In this document: positions 1-11,843 of the stretch, piece by piece
Numbering within the stretch: position 1 is the first letter of the stretch
Layout of the letters: every line of letters starts with the position of its first letter
NCBI GenBank assembly: GCA_932521035.1
Contig: OW051496.1
Location: 3,348,001 to 3,412,000, forward strand
Source of the DNA: Oscheius dolichura
Taxonomy: Eukaryota; Nematoda; Chromadorea; Rhabditida; Rhabditidae
Length of the DNA stretch: 64,000 bases
Direction of reading: 5' to 3'
Position numbers and translations under genes: made by a program
Notes under the pieces: generated by a model
The model's database searches: none
Seen by the model: the letters and a program-made list of their open reading frames with translations, nothing else
Told to the model about the DNA's origin: nothing

Positions 1-32
1 CCCCACCGAACAGATAAAAAACCATCGTGGGA

Positions 33-3000
33 ATGGCCATGTGGATCCATGTAAGTCGGTCTCCTTTCCTTTCGTTTCCTTTTTTGCGTTTTTATTTTGA
101 AAAAATGCGAATTGCTAAGACTGAGTGTAAAGCGGGAAACTGTCAGCTATTTCTAGACAAATTGAAACTTTTTCTGGTTTTGGAATAGTTTTATTACTGG
201 ATGGGAGGAAGCTAATCTTATTTCACTGTTAGCAACTATTTGTATATTTAGCTTCTGCCCCTCCTCGTCCTCCTCCCATGCCTCCCATCCTACAAAATCT
301 TGGTCTTTGCCCCGACTGTCGCCCGCTCGATGATGATCGCCAACGGCCGAATAGCCGACGAATTGGCGCTGGCCGGACACGAGGTTCTCCTCTTCGAGCC
401 GGATTTCTCCAACTTTCTGGATTTGGTCAATGTAACGGCGAAGGTAGCAAGAAGATGGTCACTTCGAGGTTTTGGCAACGAGCTAAAAGAAATGTTATCG
501 TGTGAGTTTGCTAAATACTCCTTATAAGGTGGCTCTTCCCTAAAAATCTTTCATTGACGCCTTATTAGACCGAGAATTTCCCGTTTTTGCTAATGCTTCT
601 TCAAGTAACATCCTACACTATTTCCCGCTTCTTTTCCGCGTTCAACACCCCTCAATTCCATGCGTTCGTAGTCTTCCGCTCCCAGTCCTCCCATATTATT
701 GTAAAAACGTAGAAAAGTGATTTATTTCAATTGGGATAAATTCAACTTACCGTAATCTGTTCTTTTTCAAAGTATCCGATGCATCAATGAATCAGCAGGG
801 TCTAACCCAATAAGCAGAAATTAATAATTTGTTCCAAACATTTGAATTTCCAGCTTGGAGCAACGATATTCTTGAGGAGGAAGGAATCATCGATTTCAAT
901 ATGAAACTGTATTACTGGAGCGAGGTAGCGGATCGAATGTGTCGAAGTCTAATAGACGACAAGGAAGTCATGAAAAGATTGAAGAGGGAACAATTTGACG
1001 CGATCTTCGCCGACCAGATAACCTTCTGTGGACATGGACTGGGTCACGCGCTGGGCATCAACATCACATTTCTCATATCCAGGTATTTTGCAGGGGAAGA
1101 AAATAGGGAAAAAGATATTCTTGGGGGAAGACGCCCAATAGCTGCCATGAATGAAGAGAACTTATAAACAACCCATGAAAACAAAAAAAATAGAAGAAAG
1201 TTTGTCTAGAACGATCATTTTTTGTCTAGGTTTGCATATCGAAATGTAACTCAAGAACAAAACGAAGAGAAAGTAAAGAGAGAGTCCAGAAACTTGGCAA
1301 ACACTCACAACAAAGGAAGCAGAAACGACGGTAACCGACAAATAGAGTCTATATATCGGCCGTATAAAACCCAAGAAATGCAAAGCAATTCCCCGAATCG
1401 GGCGTTTTCTCACGTTTCTCACACATCTCCAGGCACGTTTCTCAAGAAATAGGGCGTGATAAGAATGCCGGTAACATGATTTTGAGGTCATAAGCAAACT
1501 GTGAAAATTGAGTCTAGTACATGTACTGTCACTATAACGGCCCGACGAAATATGACACATTCAGATCAAATATTGCTATCGCTCTTTTTAGAAAGTTTCA
1601 CCTAAATCCAGGGTAGTTTTAGATCCTTCTAGGAGAAATCATATAACATCCCTATAAAACTCAAAAAAATGCCAATCAAATCTCTCACGGCAGTCGTTTG
1701 ATCAAGCCTCTTACCATCAGATATTTTACAGCCTCAAATTATCAGATAAAGGCAATGCAGAGTTTGGAATGTTGAGACATTGACAGAATACTAGCCAGCG
1801 ATGTGGCTAACGTATAAATGGCCAACGAAATATGAGAAAATCAACATAAACCAATCAAAAACTAGAAGTTGTCTATTTCGCGTGCCAAAATGAGAGTACC
1901 ATTATTTTTTGACACGCTGGTAGTGATTGCTCTATATGGGAAGAATCTATAAACTTCGCGAGGTCTTAGAAAAGCAACAAGAACCTAGTCAAGACGGTTC
2001 ATTTCAATCTTCGGCTTTACTTCTTTCGAGTTTGCAATAAATAGTTGCCTAGAGACTGGCGGTTGTTATGTAGGTTAGAGTGTTGCGTACTCCTCCGAAT
2101 TTCAGCTGCCCAGTGTTCGAGACGCTGTCCTACATCCTCGGCTACTCCACTCCGCTCTCCTTCATCCCCGTCCATGGAATGACTATCAATCCCCTCTACT
2201 CGTACTGGAAACGGGCCGAGAATCTCGTCTATGCCACAGTTAGCAATGTTATAAATTTGAAGATTTTGGAAGGGACCACGGCTGTTTTTAGAGAGAAATA
2301 TGGGTGAGTTAGGGATAGAGAACAGGGAAAGAACAAAGTTTTAGAGCAGATTTTCCGGCGATTGAAGAAGTTGTAGCGAATTCTGATGTAGTTTTTGTGA
2401 ATACGGATGAGTTTTTGGATATTCCACGGCCGGTGATACCAAATATGGTGAATATCGGAGGGATGGGAGCAGCGGACTACGATAATATGGAGCTGGGAGA
2501 GGTGAGTGGGGTTTTTGGGCGAAAGATTGGAGATGGGGAAAAGTAAGCATCCCGAAACGGTTTACTTTCCTTTATGTTCCCCCCAAAACCACTAAAAAAT
2601 TGCAGGAATTCGAAGAAGAAATGGGGAAAGGCGAGAAGGGAGTCATCTACTTCTCCCTGGGTACCGTAGTCAATGTCACACTTCTCCCAACCGTCTTCGA
2701 ATCCGTCGCCATCCTCGCCAAGGTATTTTATCCATTTCTTCTGATAATTCAGCCAGTTTAGCGTTTCCCCCAGTACCATTTCATAGCCAGGGCGGAGAAG
2801 GAGGACATCTATTCGAGGAATATCACCGCCTGTATTGAGAATATCAACATCCACCATTGGGTTCCCCAGCCAGCCGTTTTGAGGCATCCCCGATTGAGGA
2901 TATTCATCACCCATGGGGGATATAACGGATTGATGGAAGCGGCAAGGAATGGAGTGCCCGTAGTCGCTATCCCAATTATGCTGGATCAGCCGAAGTGAGT

Positions 3001-6000
3001 ACGGTAGCAATGGGAGATTGTTTTTTCACCCCCACTCGTAATTTTACCAAACCTTCTGAACTTTCGAGCTCTTACATTTCTCCAGTACATTTCTCCAAAC
3101 AATGAAAAAGACTATTCACTAGTTTCTGAGCTTACTCACGAAGTGCCGCCATTAATCTAATTGGATAATAACGGGGCCATAAAACACAAAAAAGGACGCT
3201 CCTCCCATTCATTGAAAGCAAGATTTGATGTTTTGAATTGTAAAGGGCCGAATAACTTCTAGATAATTATCTCATTCCTGGAAACCTTATACTCTTCTCC
3301 GTAACAAACCGGATATTGAAAAATAAGTTGTTGAGTAATTTGAGCATTACTTATAAAGATCACTGTCAACAGCTTCGGTGAATAATAAGGGGCCCATAAA
3401 ACATATAATAGTTCTTCTGCTTTCCTTACTTCTAGTTCTTTTCCGCCAAAGATTCTCACCGATTTATTCCTTGTGAACACATCACAAATCTCGGCTCTCT
3501 TGTTCTCCAAAGATGGTCATCGTGAAATTTTATAGGATAGTTGGAATAACTTTTGAGATACTTATAAAGAGTGCCGATAATAGCTCCCTTGGATAATAAG
3601 AGACCCATAAACCCTACTATAATAACAATTCTTATCGTCGACTTAAATTCCGTTACAAATAAATTTCACGGTACAAACCACACAAAAATTATTGTGACAA
3701 CGCTTTAGATAAGGATCAAAAAACACAAAACACCACATTTTCAACAATTTTTGAAATGAATCCTCTTGAATAGGAATACTTTAAAGGGAGGGAAAGATTT
3801 ATTTGTTTAATAGGGGATTACTCTGTGGAATTAGAAAGGATATCAGCCAGATGGAGGGGAATAACAATTGAAGACATAAGGCTGCACTCGTTGGGAAGCT
3901 GGGGACCCTCTCTCCAGCTATTTCCATTAAATATTTCAGTTTTATCGAGACATTCTGGGTCATTCGATCCTCCAATTACAAAAATCTCATTGTCAAGGAC
4001 TGCTGCAGAAAAGAGACATCGAGGTTGTTTCATTGGCGGCAGTTGTTTCCATGTTCCTTTTCCTTCTAGATTATTCAGTTCCAGTACAGTATTGAATGAA
4101 TTCTCTATTTCATCATCACCACCTCCCATTAAAATGAGATTATTTCCATAAGAAACGAGAGAATGCTCATCAAGAGGTGTTGACATATCATTCATCTCCG
4201 TCCAGACACCACTCTCCGGGTCGAAACATTCCACACTTTTCAAATAATTCCAACCACCATCCCTTCCACCACAGACGATGATTTTGCCATTATGAACTGC
4301 TGCTGCTGCATTAATTCGCGAATATTTCATGTCGCTAAAATATTGATTAGCCCTGATTGAGCCTTGTATCAGATGTTGTATCATCTCGTTTGAGAGACGA
4401 ACCTCGTCTTGAGTGTGGATCAGGGCTGGGCGGGATCGCCATTTCAAAACGGGACGGGACGGGAATCCCGCACATCCCTCGTGTGGATCTTGTTTGGTCG
4501 CGAGACAGACTCGTGATCACGTCTCGCTCTAATAACTCCTTTACTCGTCCAAGCCTAGTTTTATTTTGGCCTTTTTTCCAACTACCGGGGTTTCAACTAC
4601 GGGACCATTTGGCATTTTCGCGAACAAAAACGCCTGAATTCCAGGTTGAGATTTCAAAACAGGGGCATCTCGCTTGCCAAGTTCCCAAATGGTCCCGTAG
4701 TCGAAAACCGGCCGTTGGAAACCGAACAGAAGAGAAAAAAAAAGAGGAAAAGTATTCAACCCACGGCATTTTAATCCATTTGTTCTCCTTCGTATCATAT
4801 CGCTCCACGCTAGCTAGATGCCTTTTCGGAATACTAACGTATCCTCCAAATACCCAGATGGATCCATTCCATTCCACACTACTATTATTAATACCCAATC
4901 GTTCCTCATTCATATCTGCCAATCGTATCCATTTCAATGTTTTGTTATCCAATTTGTATAATTCGTTGTATAGAGTACCACCGAATACATAGATCTCTCC
5001 ATCCAGATATACTGCACCACCGCTATAAAGTTGTTTCGGTAATTTCAATGCCAATTTGATCCATTTGTCTCGTTTCAAAATGACCATTTCATCACTCCTA
5101 TTACCACATTCTATTCCTCCAAGGACTAGAATCTAAAAGAATGTTAATTATTCTCTTCCCCAATTCCCCACCGTTCCCTTATCCACTTGTCTTGGGATCA
5201 ATTGTCTTTTTTCTTCCAAAAGAACGAGTCTCTGTATTATTCTAGAATGATCTTCATTTTGTTTCCCTTCCATCCTTCCAACTAAACATTAGTAACACTG
5301 AAAAGTATTAGATCTGGCTGACTTTTGTGAGAAATCTCTGCGATGCCCTCTTGTAAAGCCGTTATAGCATCGGAAACTGAAATTTCTCTCGAGTTCTAAA
5401 AGGTTTCAATGATTTCTCACCCCCTTGTTGCTTGTCGGATACTTCTTTCAATCTCCCTGAAAAGTCATTTCGTATGCAACTCAAGCCATCTTCTGTTTCC
5501 CGTCGAAGTCGTTTCATCTCCTCATTTTCTATCCCTAACGCATCTATTTCATATTTTTGAAAGACTACGTCGTAAGTCAGAACATACCGTTGCTACCCGA
5601 GTTCTGCTCCATTTTCCTCTTCAATTCTCTATTTTCCGCCTCCAGCCTGCCTATTCTTTCCATTAGTTCTCCAACCATGTGGGTATTCGCTTCAGGAGGA
5701 TTAGTTGCCATTAGAGTAGCTGAAATAGTTTATGGAAAGGTTGAGAAAAAATTGGAAAAGTCGATTTGAACAAGGGAAGAGGCAGAGACAGTCCTTGATA
5801 AGGGAGACTTCGATAAGGAACGGAAATTGCTACAGCTGTCGAGTTTGCCAGTGTTTGGCTATTATAATTTTTTGCCAGCAATTAGGATCACAACAGTTTT
5901 AGCCGGCTACCTTCACAGATTATTGAGAAACAGACCGTAACGGGCGCCTTCGGAGCCCTCGGCTTGACCGTGCTCGGCCCCCCTTCATCCAGCACGGTAT

Positions 6001-9000
6001 TCTCCTCCTGTGCGCCATACCCTCCTGCCCAGCGCCTTCGTCAGACGATGTTGCACCTGCCCCTAGGCATTCTCTTTTCGGATCAAAATTTGATAGTCGA
6101 AAAAGATCAAACGGTCGAAACTTTCTGCTTCTCTCTCATTTGACCGGTCAATCTGAACAAACGGCAGGTCATACAGACGGACATCTGCCTATTATTAGGG
6201 TAGGACTAGAAGAGCCCAGTATTTATTGAAAGGGGCGCCTTGGCCGGCCGACGCCCCCCGACTCATGTTAGCGGAGGCTCCGCGCTGGGGTCTACTCCGC
6301 CCCGTTGGTTTTGGTCAGGATTACAGAACTTTACAAACGAAAAGCGAAACCATTTTTGATCGTTGGCTGACCAAACCCGGCTGGCTATGGAAAAAGGGCT
6401 TAACTCTGGTAAAGTGCCGTCGATTCGTCACTGTGACGCGCCAGAGCTTAGCAAAAAATAAACCGCCAATACGCCAAGAAGCGCCTTCGAATGACACTGC
6501 TCTCACCTCGCGAGCTCAAAAAACGATGTCTCAATTTTCGAAACTTTGAGGCTCCGTTCCGTCGTATGCCTTTACTCCCAGAATTTTTAAAATAGCTTAC
6601 AGTGGCGAGAAAAAATTTCCCGTTCGAATGACACCACTCTCGACTCCCCAACTCAAAAAAACTTATCGTTACAAATTCCATTTTTTTATAACCAAGTGAA
6701 ATTCTAAAAGTGCAGTTGTACGCAACGAAAAGTATCGGTTCGAATGAGTCTACTCTCAATTTCTCAACTCAAAAAAAGCGTCGGTTACATAAGGCATATT
6801 TTTATAAAAAGGTGAAAATGTCTATTATATCATACATACATTTTTTAGATACATTTTTATTTTTCTTCTGTTTGGGAACAGAGGCGAGGAGGAAAAAGAA
6901 CCCGAAGGCTATGCTAACCACCTCTATTATATACAATATACATATTCAATAGCATATTCCCGCGGATAGTGCAGGAAGGAGGGTGTGTCCAGTAAGACAC
7001 CAAATCATTTTATGTAATATGAAAGGATTGCGTATGATTAGGATGGTTTTTTAACCATCTGGTTATATTTTCTTTAAAACTATTGATATTTTGATCAAAA
7101 ACTATTTCTTGAGATCTTTGATTACTCTTCTAAACCATAAAGGTTGAAGATTTAATTCTTTTACCCTTTCGTTATAATTTAATTTGGGGAGTAGTCTCTT
7201 GGTAAATTTTCTTTGTATAGATTCTAGAATAAGGGCATCATTATTAGATAAAGAGTTCAATAGCTCAGAACCGTATTCTATTATTGGTAGAATTAGGGTT
7301 GTGTAGCATATTATAAAATGTTTTTTTGAAAATGTAAATAATCTGAATAAGTTGTTTATAATTGCCATACATTTTTGTTTAGTTAATCGGATGTGAATAG
7401 ATGGAGATAGGGTATTAGTTAAATTATAACCGAGATCTTTATACAAATGTACCTTTTCTAAATCTATATTATTTAAGGAATACGGATATTGAGTATTCTG
7501 TTTTCCAATAAACATGGTTTTACATTTATCAGTAGAAAGGTGCAATTGTCTTACTGACAACCATTTTGTTAGAGATTTAAGATCGTTTTCTAGAAGCGTT
7601 TGATAATTTTTATGACGGCTACTGAGTAATAATTTGCAGTCGTCAGCATAAGTATAAAGAGATGCTGATTTTACACTATCTTGAATATCATTTATGTATA
7701 ATAAAAATAACAGTGGACCTAGAACTGTTCCTTGAGGTACTCCTGAGATCATTTTCACTTTACGTGTAGACGAAATTTTATCTTTGATTTTAACAGCTTG
7801 TATCCTTGCAGTGAGAAAGGATTTTAACCACTGTAGATTTTTTCCTAATATATTGTAGGCTTCTAAAATACGAAGTAATCTTCTGTGGTTCACTGTATCA
7901 AAGGCTTTTGCAATGTCTAGAAAGATGATATCAATTGAATATTTGGAATGAGCTTCATTTATTAATTCTCTGTGGAATGAAAGCATTTGTGTGATCGTAC
8001 TTCTATTATTGATAAATCCATATTGTGAAGTTGCCAATAATTTATTCTCCCATAAGTGATTTCTAATTTTGTTTACAAAAAATCTTTCCATTACTCTAGC
8101 TGAAACGCATGTCATACTTATAGGTCTATAATTTGTTGTTTTATTGGTCTCTTCCTTTTTATGTAATGGGATAATGTGAGATAGCTTCCATATTTCAGGA
8201 ACTGATCCTGTATTATACGATTTCGTAAATATAAGTGATAGTGGAAGAGCAAGGACCAATGCTAGCTTATTTAGAAATATGGAAGGTAATAAGTCTGGTC
8301 CAAAAGATAGTTTAGGTTGTATGGATAGTAGAGAATTGTAAACTTCAAAAGGTTCGAAAATTATATTAGGTAAGATGGAACCTGTTTTATTTTGGCAATG
8401 AAATGGTTTATTGTCATCTTCTACAAATACACTGGAAAAGTATTCATTAAATAAGTCAGCTTTTAATTTACTATCACAAATTGTAATATCGTTATCATCT
8501 AATGGAGGAATTTCCTTTGATCTGCCTTTATCTTTTATCTTTACATATTGCCAAAAGGTTCGGGGATCTTTTGAGTTACAAATTTTTATGGCTCATTCGA
8601 TACAGAAAAAAATACTGATCAGGAAGTAATTTTCTCCTTAAAATCTGTTTAGGATTTGGTATTGAAAAACTCAAAAAACTCAATTTCTTTTCAATGGTAC
8701 ATTTCCACCACCCCCAAAATTACTTCCGGCTCTTTCGAACATGCTGGATCGAATGCAATTTACAGAAAAAAGTAAAAATGTGTCGTTTTGTCTCGCTGAC
8801 TTCGACAAAGTTGTATTGGCCGAAGAGCAAAAATTGCACCGGTCCTGGCACGACCACTGTCGCGTTGACCTCTCTTCTTCCGCGGCGAGCTGTGCCATAG
8901 ACGTTCAGAAAATATCAAAAAACCAAAAAAAAAAAATAATCAAAAATTCGTGTTCCGCCAAAACGCGCCACAGGCGGAGGACGCTAGTTAGTTCAGTCGC

Positions 9001-10428
9001 TGCAGGACCCGCTACCGAAAAAAAAGGTCCCTGGCAGTCCCCCAAAAGTCAAGAAAAAATTTTTTTTTACAAAATCAGAAAGTGTAATCAAAACTAATGT
9101 TTGACGAATGTTTTCCCATTGAAAATGTAGTATTCGTAATGTTGTGATCATTCTCGTGTACTGCTAGTCAGCTCTCCGAGTAATAACAGAGCCATAAAAC
9201 TCTTGAGAAATAATGCCTAGACTGAGATTAGTAGGAGTTTTACCAGTGCGTCTTCTAGTTCATTCCTTGACCGAAACTCTGGTACCTGGTTGCTTCAGCG
9301 TACATATTCTAAGGGCTGATTCCCTCACAATTTCGGAAATTTATTGAACTCCGAAGTAAGGAGCTCCTTGGTGGGCGATTTGCTTTTGTAGGTTACAATA
9401 AACAGAAAAAAGATTGTTCGTAATAGCTTACTGACTTATAAACCTCCGTTTCTGATCTTCTGAAGTAATAAGGGGCCCATAAAACATGGGAAACAACTCA
9501 CCAATATACGAATTTTGAATAATCTTGATGCTGCGCTCTCATATATCCCGCCATAACATTGGTGAAGAGAATTTTTAGTCATTTGAGGCATTACTTATAA
9601 AGAACGCAGGCTCTTGTCTCATAAGGTAATAAGGGGGTTGGAAAACATGGCGAAATTTTCATAATAACAAGAAAAGAAGAAAATATAGGGTGATTCGTGA
9701 TTTTTTTGCTTGTAAGCCGTAAAATTTGATGAAATTGCTCACAATTCGGTAAACAATGAGATCTTGAACCCGTGGAAAGAATTTCTATCGAATTTCTTGG
9801 GGACGATGTGTTTTCCGTTGATAAAACGATAATTGGTTGTTAGTAGTAAATTATTTGCTCACATAGTGCCGCTTCTGATCTCCCGAAGTAATATGGGAAC
9901 CATAAAACATATGGGAAACAAGTCATAGAGAAATTCTGAATAACGATGCTACTTTTTCCAGAAATGCCTTGGCTGTTAAGCTGAATGGCTGGGGATTGCA
10001 CGTCCCGAAGTCTTCTTTGAAAAATAAACCGGAGTTATTGGTAGAAGCCGTGGAGGAAATGCTCGGGAATCAGAGGTCAGTAGTCATTGTTTGGATATGA
10101 AGCAACGTGTGTTATTTATGAAATCTCATTAAATTGTTATCCTAAACCCTAAAAAAAAGTATTTTCCAGTTATAAACAAGCAGCCCGTAGAATTTCTCGT
10201 CTGATCCGGGAAAAGCCATGGAATGCCACGGAACGGCTGGTAAAGACGACGGAATTCGTCATTTCGAATGGAGGAGTCCGGGAACTTCTGACAGAAGGGC
10301 GCTCCTTCTCCTTCATCCACTATTACAATCTGGATATTATTGTTCCTTTTATTGTTCTTCTATTCGTATTTATTTTTATCACGGCGAGAATTTTATTGAG
10401 TTTGGGAAAATGGAAATGGGCGAAATAA
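33..10428 (+). CDS. UDP-glucuronosyltransferase, nine exons
   Basis: This enzyme transfers glucuronic acid or another UDP-sugar to lipophilic substrates, inside the ER lumen, in detoxification. Exons: 33-50, 252-501, 854-1082, 2106-2303, 2345-2501, 2606-2722, 2774-2994, 9962-10075, 10170-10428. The phases agree at every junction and give 1563 nt, 520 aa, the usual UGT length. Seen: a Leu-rich signal peptide split by intron 1, then ILVFAPTVARS typical of nematode UGT N-termini; the C-terminal UDP-sugar signature from IYFSLGT through HHWVPQPAVLRHP, FITHGGYNGLMEA and PIMLDQP; and a C-terminal membrane segment (IVPFIVLLFVFIFI) with a short basic tail. The ATG at 33 is chosen because exon 1 splices in phase 0 into the signal peptide. 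Intron 7 (2995-9961) is about 7 kb and carries a whole Kelch gene and a LINE; all other introns are 41 bp to about 1 kb. No break was found. Confidence 0.93.
3110..3620. repeat. Dispersed intronic repeat units, left of the nested Kelch gene
   Basis: Three units of a degenerate motif pair occur about 210 bp apart: ACTTATAAAGA (or a variant), then 40-50 nt later GATAATAAGRGRCCCATAAA. The last unit abuts the Kelch duplicon at about 3610. No coding potential was seen. Confidence 0.6.
3818..5711 (-). CDS. Coiled-coil/Kelch-repeat protein, copy 1, nested in the UGT intron
   Basis: A six-bladed Kelch propeller, normally a protein-interaction scaffold; the partner is unknown. Exons on the minus strand: 5588-5711, 5421-5543, 5323-5376, 5187-5281, 4765-5132, 3818-4334. 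All phases agree (1281 nt, 426 aa). The N-terminus is a coiled coil (MERIGRLEAENRELKRKM, then IENEEMKRLRRETEDG) instead of the BTB domain of classical KLHL proteins. The propeller shows six Gly-Gly strands: ILVLGG, IYVFGG, IWVFGG, IIVCGG, LILMGG, IFVIGG. The intron between blades 3 and 4 holds hairpin-rich repeat DNA and uses a gtgggt donor. The gene is antisense to and inside UGT intron 7. Close paralogues lie near 20, 27 and 63 kb. The two upstream donors near 5187 are the least certain junctions. Confidence 0.82.
5900..6210 (+). repeat. Dispersed block shared with 61.05-61.16 kb
   Basis: The stretch 6100-6205 contains CTGCTTCTCTCATTTGACC, then GAACAAACGGCAGGTC and CTGCCTATTATTAGGGTAGG. The same ordered blocks recur directly upstream of the F-box-like gene at 61.18 kb. 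Here they precede no gene I can recognise, so this may be a stray promoter copy or an ordinary repeat. Confidence 0.55.
6480..6790 (+). repeat. Degenerate tandem repeat, about three units
   Basis: The string TTCGAATGA followed by CTCTC and CTCAAAAAA recurs at about 6487, 6632 and 6740, so the units are 108-145 bp and diverged. It lies inside UGT intron 7 and has no credible coding frame. Confidence 0.5.
7102..8600 (-). mobile_element. 5'-truncated non-LTR retrotransposon (CR1/Jockey-like reverse transcriptase)
   Basis: One open frame runs from an upstream stop near 8590 to the stop at 7102 (about 495 codons). It encodes the C-terminal end of the inter-domain region and nearly all of a reverse transcriptase: NYRPISMT, DIAKAFDTVNH, SGVPQGTVLGPLLFLLYIND and the catalytic YADD, followed by the thumb region. 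The endonuclease domain expected upstream is missing, so the copy is 5'-truncated, the usual outcome of target-primed insertion. The frame is uninterrupted over 1.5 kb, so the insertion is young. It lies antisense to the UGT host gene. Clade assignment rests on motif wording only. Confidence 0.88.
8601..9961. repeat. Rest of UGT intron 7: dispersed repeats
   Basis: No gene was found. Units of the CTTATAAA ... CCATAAAAC motif pair recur around 9140-9200, 9420-9490, 9590-9650 and 9850-9915, the same family as at 3.1-3.6 kb. A GGCGAGCTGTG border motif lies at 8884. Confidence 0.5.
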
Positions 10429-11352
10429 ATGAACAACTGACTAATTTGTTTCAATTTTCCTAGAAATTCGTAAGGATAGGACTGGACCAATAGGGAAACA
10501 TGTGAAACCACGTCTGGAGGAAGCTAATGACCCGCCTGGCTGGTCAATTTCGGCTCAAGGTGAGGTCGTCGGCAAACAAGAGACAAGAAGCCGACTGGAG
10601 GCAGGTCTGTTGAGGCTAGGTCATTTCTATTTTCTGTGCTTTGGACCGCTTATATCTCATTTTACTACCCCCAAGTTTATTAGTTTCGCAGAAGAGAGAG
10701 TATGCACCCTTTTTCATGTATTTTTCTTTCCCTTTCCAGTAAAGATCAGTGATTTTAAAGGAGCAGTGCGGTCGGGGCGGAACATTTTTCACCACAACCA
10801 GCCTGTCTAACGCCTTTCTTCGATTCTCTTCAGTTTTATTAGCAATTTGATACATTTACAACCGGATTATTTGACAACGGGCAGGATAAAAAGAGGATTC
10901 GATTCGTAACCATCGAACTTCACACTAGTTGTATGATACAACACTTTTGAGGTGATATTGGGAGTGCAGTACTTTAGTCTAACTAGGCCGACCAATACCT
11001 AAAAGGGAAGGCGGATGCCGGAACCAGTCCATTCGGGACAACTGCCACCCATTCCTCGGAACAGCCTTATCAATTCAGAAGGGAACATTTTGATGTACGT
11101 AGGGTATGAAAGATTGCCCTTTTTGCACGATACTCCGTTTTATTCACATTCTGAATCATTCTATTCCTTACCACTTCTTATTTCTTCCATTTGCTAACTG
11201 TATTACAGTAAAGGATCAATCTTTTGTGAGACTTTAATCCTAGAGCGAAACATTTTGGCAACTAAAAGTAAGAATCAAACACCTTTATTCCATTCCCTTC
11301 TATTTTATTAGCAATTGAATCCATTTATTAATAATCCCATCTCCGTTCTCTT
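10429..11352. other. Intergenic, no gene seen
   Basis: An AATAAA overlaps the UGT stop and may be its poly(A) signal. The string TTTTATTAGCAATT at about 10835 recurs at about 11303, the likely 3' UTR of the next gene. No supported coding region. Confidence 0.5.
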
Positions 11353-11792
11353 CTATCCCCTGACGGGGCATCCCTTCCCGTTACAGGTCAAATAAAAGGC
11401 GGCGATATCGTTTCCGACCATATAATTGCCGTTTCGATCCTGGTGGAATCCCATGAGTTCGGCCGGTTTCGCGTAAGAATTGTAGTTATTGTAGCTACCG
11501 TAACCATTCCTGTAGTAGTTTCTGAAATTCGGGTATTCCATAAATTCATATATTTCTCACCCTACCGATAATAATCGTTGTAGTAGCGATTATAATCGTT
11601 GTAATAATTCTGGCTAGCATATTGGTTTTGATAATATTGACGGGAATTCATCTGGTTCATATTGTAGCCCGCCAGCTGCTGGTAGTAATTATTACCGTAA
11701 CCATAATAATTAGAGACGCCATAACGGGGAGCGGTAGGATATTGGGCAAGGATTACGGTAACCAGGAGGAGTAGAAGACAGGGGGTCATCAT
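11353..11792 (-). CDS. Small secreted Tyr/Asn-rich protein
   Basis: Two exons on the minus strand, 11566-11792 and 11353-11521, joined by a 44-nt intron (gtaggg to tttcag) in agreeing phase: 396 nt, 131 aa. The first residues (MMTPCLLLLLVTVILAQ) are a clear signal peptide. The middle is very rich in Tyr, Asn and Gln (repeated NYY, NNYY, YYND), and the C-terminus is a compact non-repetitive piece with two cysteines (TCNGKGCPVRG). A TATA-like box lies about 45 nt upstream and an AATAAA on this strand at 11324-11329. I do not recognise the family; the composition suggests a cuticle, gland or surface-coat protein, but that is inference from composition. Confidence 0.78.
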
Positions 11793-11832
11793 TTTCGGGG
11801 AGAATGGGATGAAGACTATGCTATGGGAGGGG

Positions 11833-11843
11833 GATATATATCC
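11833..11843 (-). promoter_or_regulatory. TATA-like box of the Tyr-rich secreted gene
   Basis: GGATATATATC on the minus strand lies about 45 nt before the chosen ATG pair at 11787-11792. It is an isolated strong TATA match in a compact upstream region. Confidence 0.5.

Noticed and set aside
4357-4992. Plus-strand ORF of 211 aa across Kelch copy 1
   Set aside because: Antisense shadow of the Kelch exons and the intron insert.
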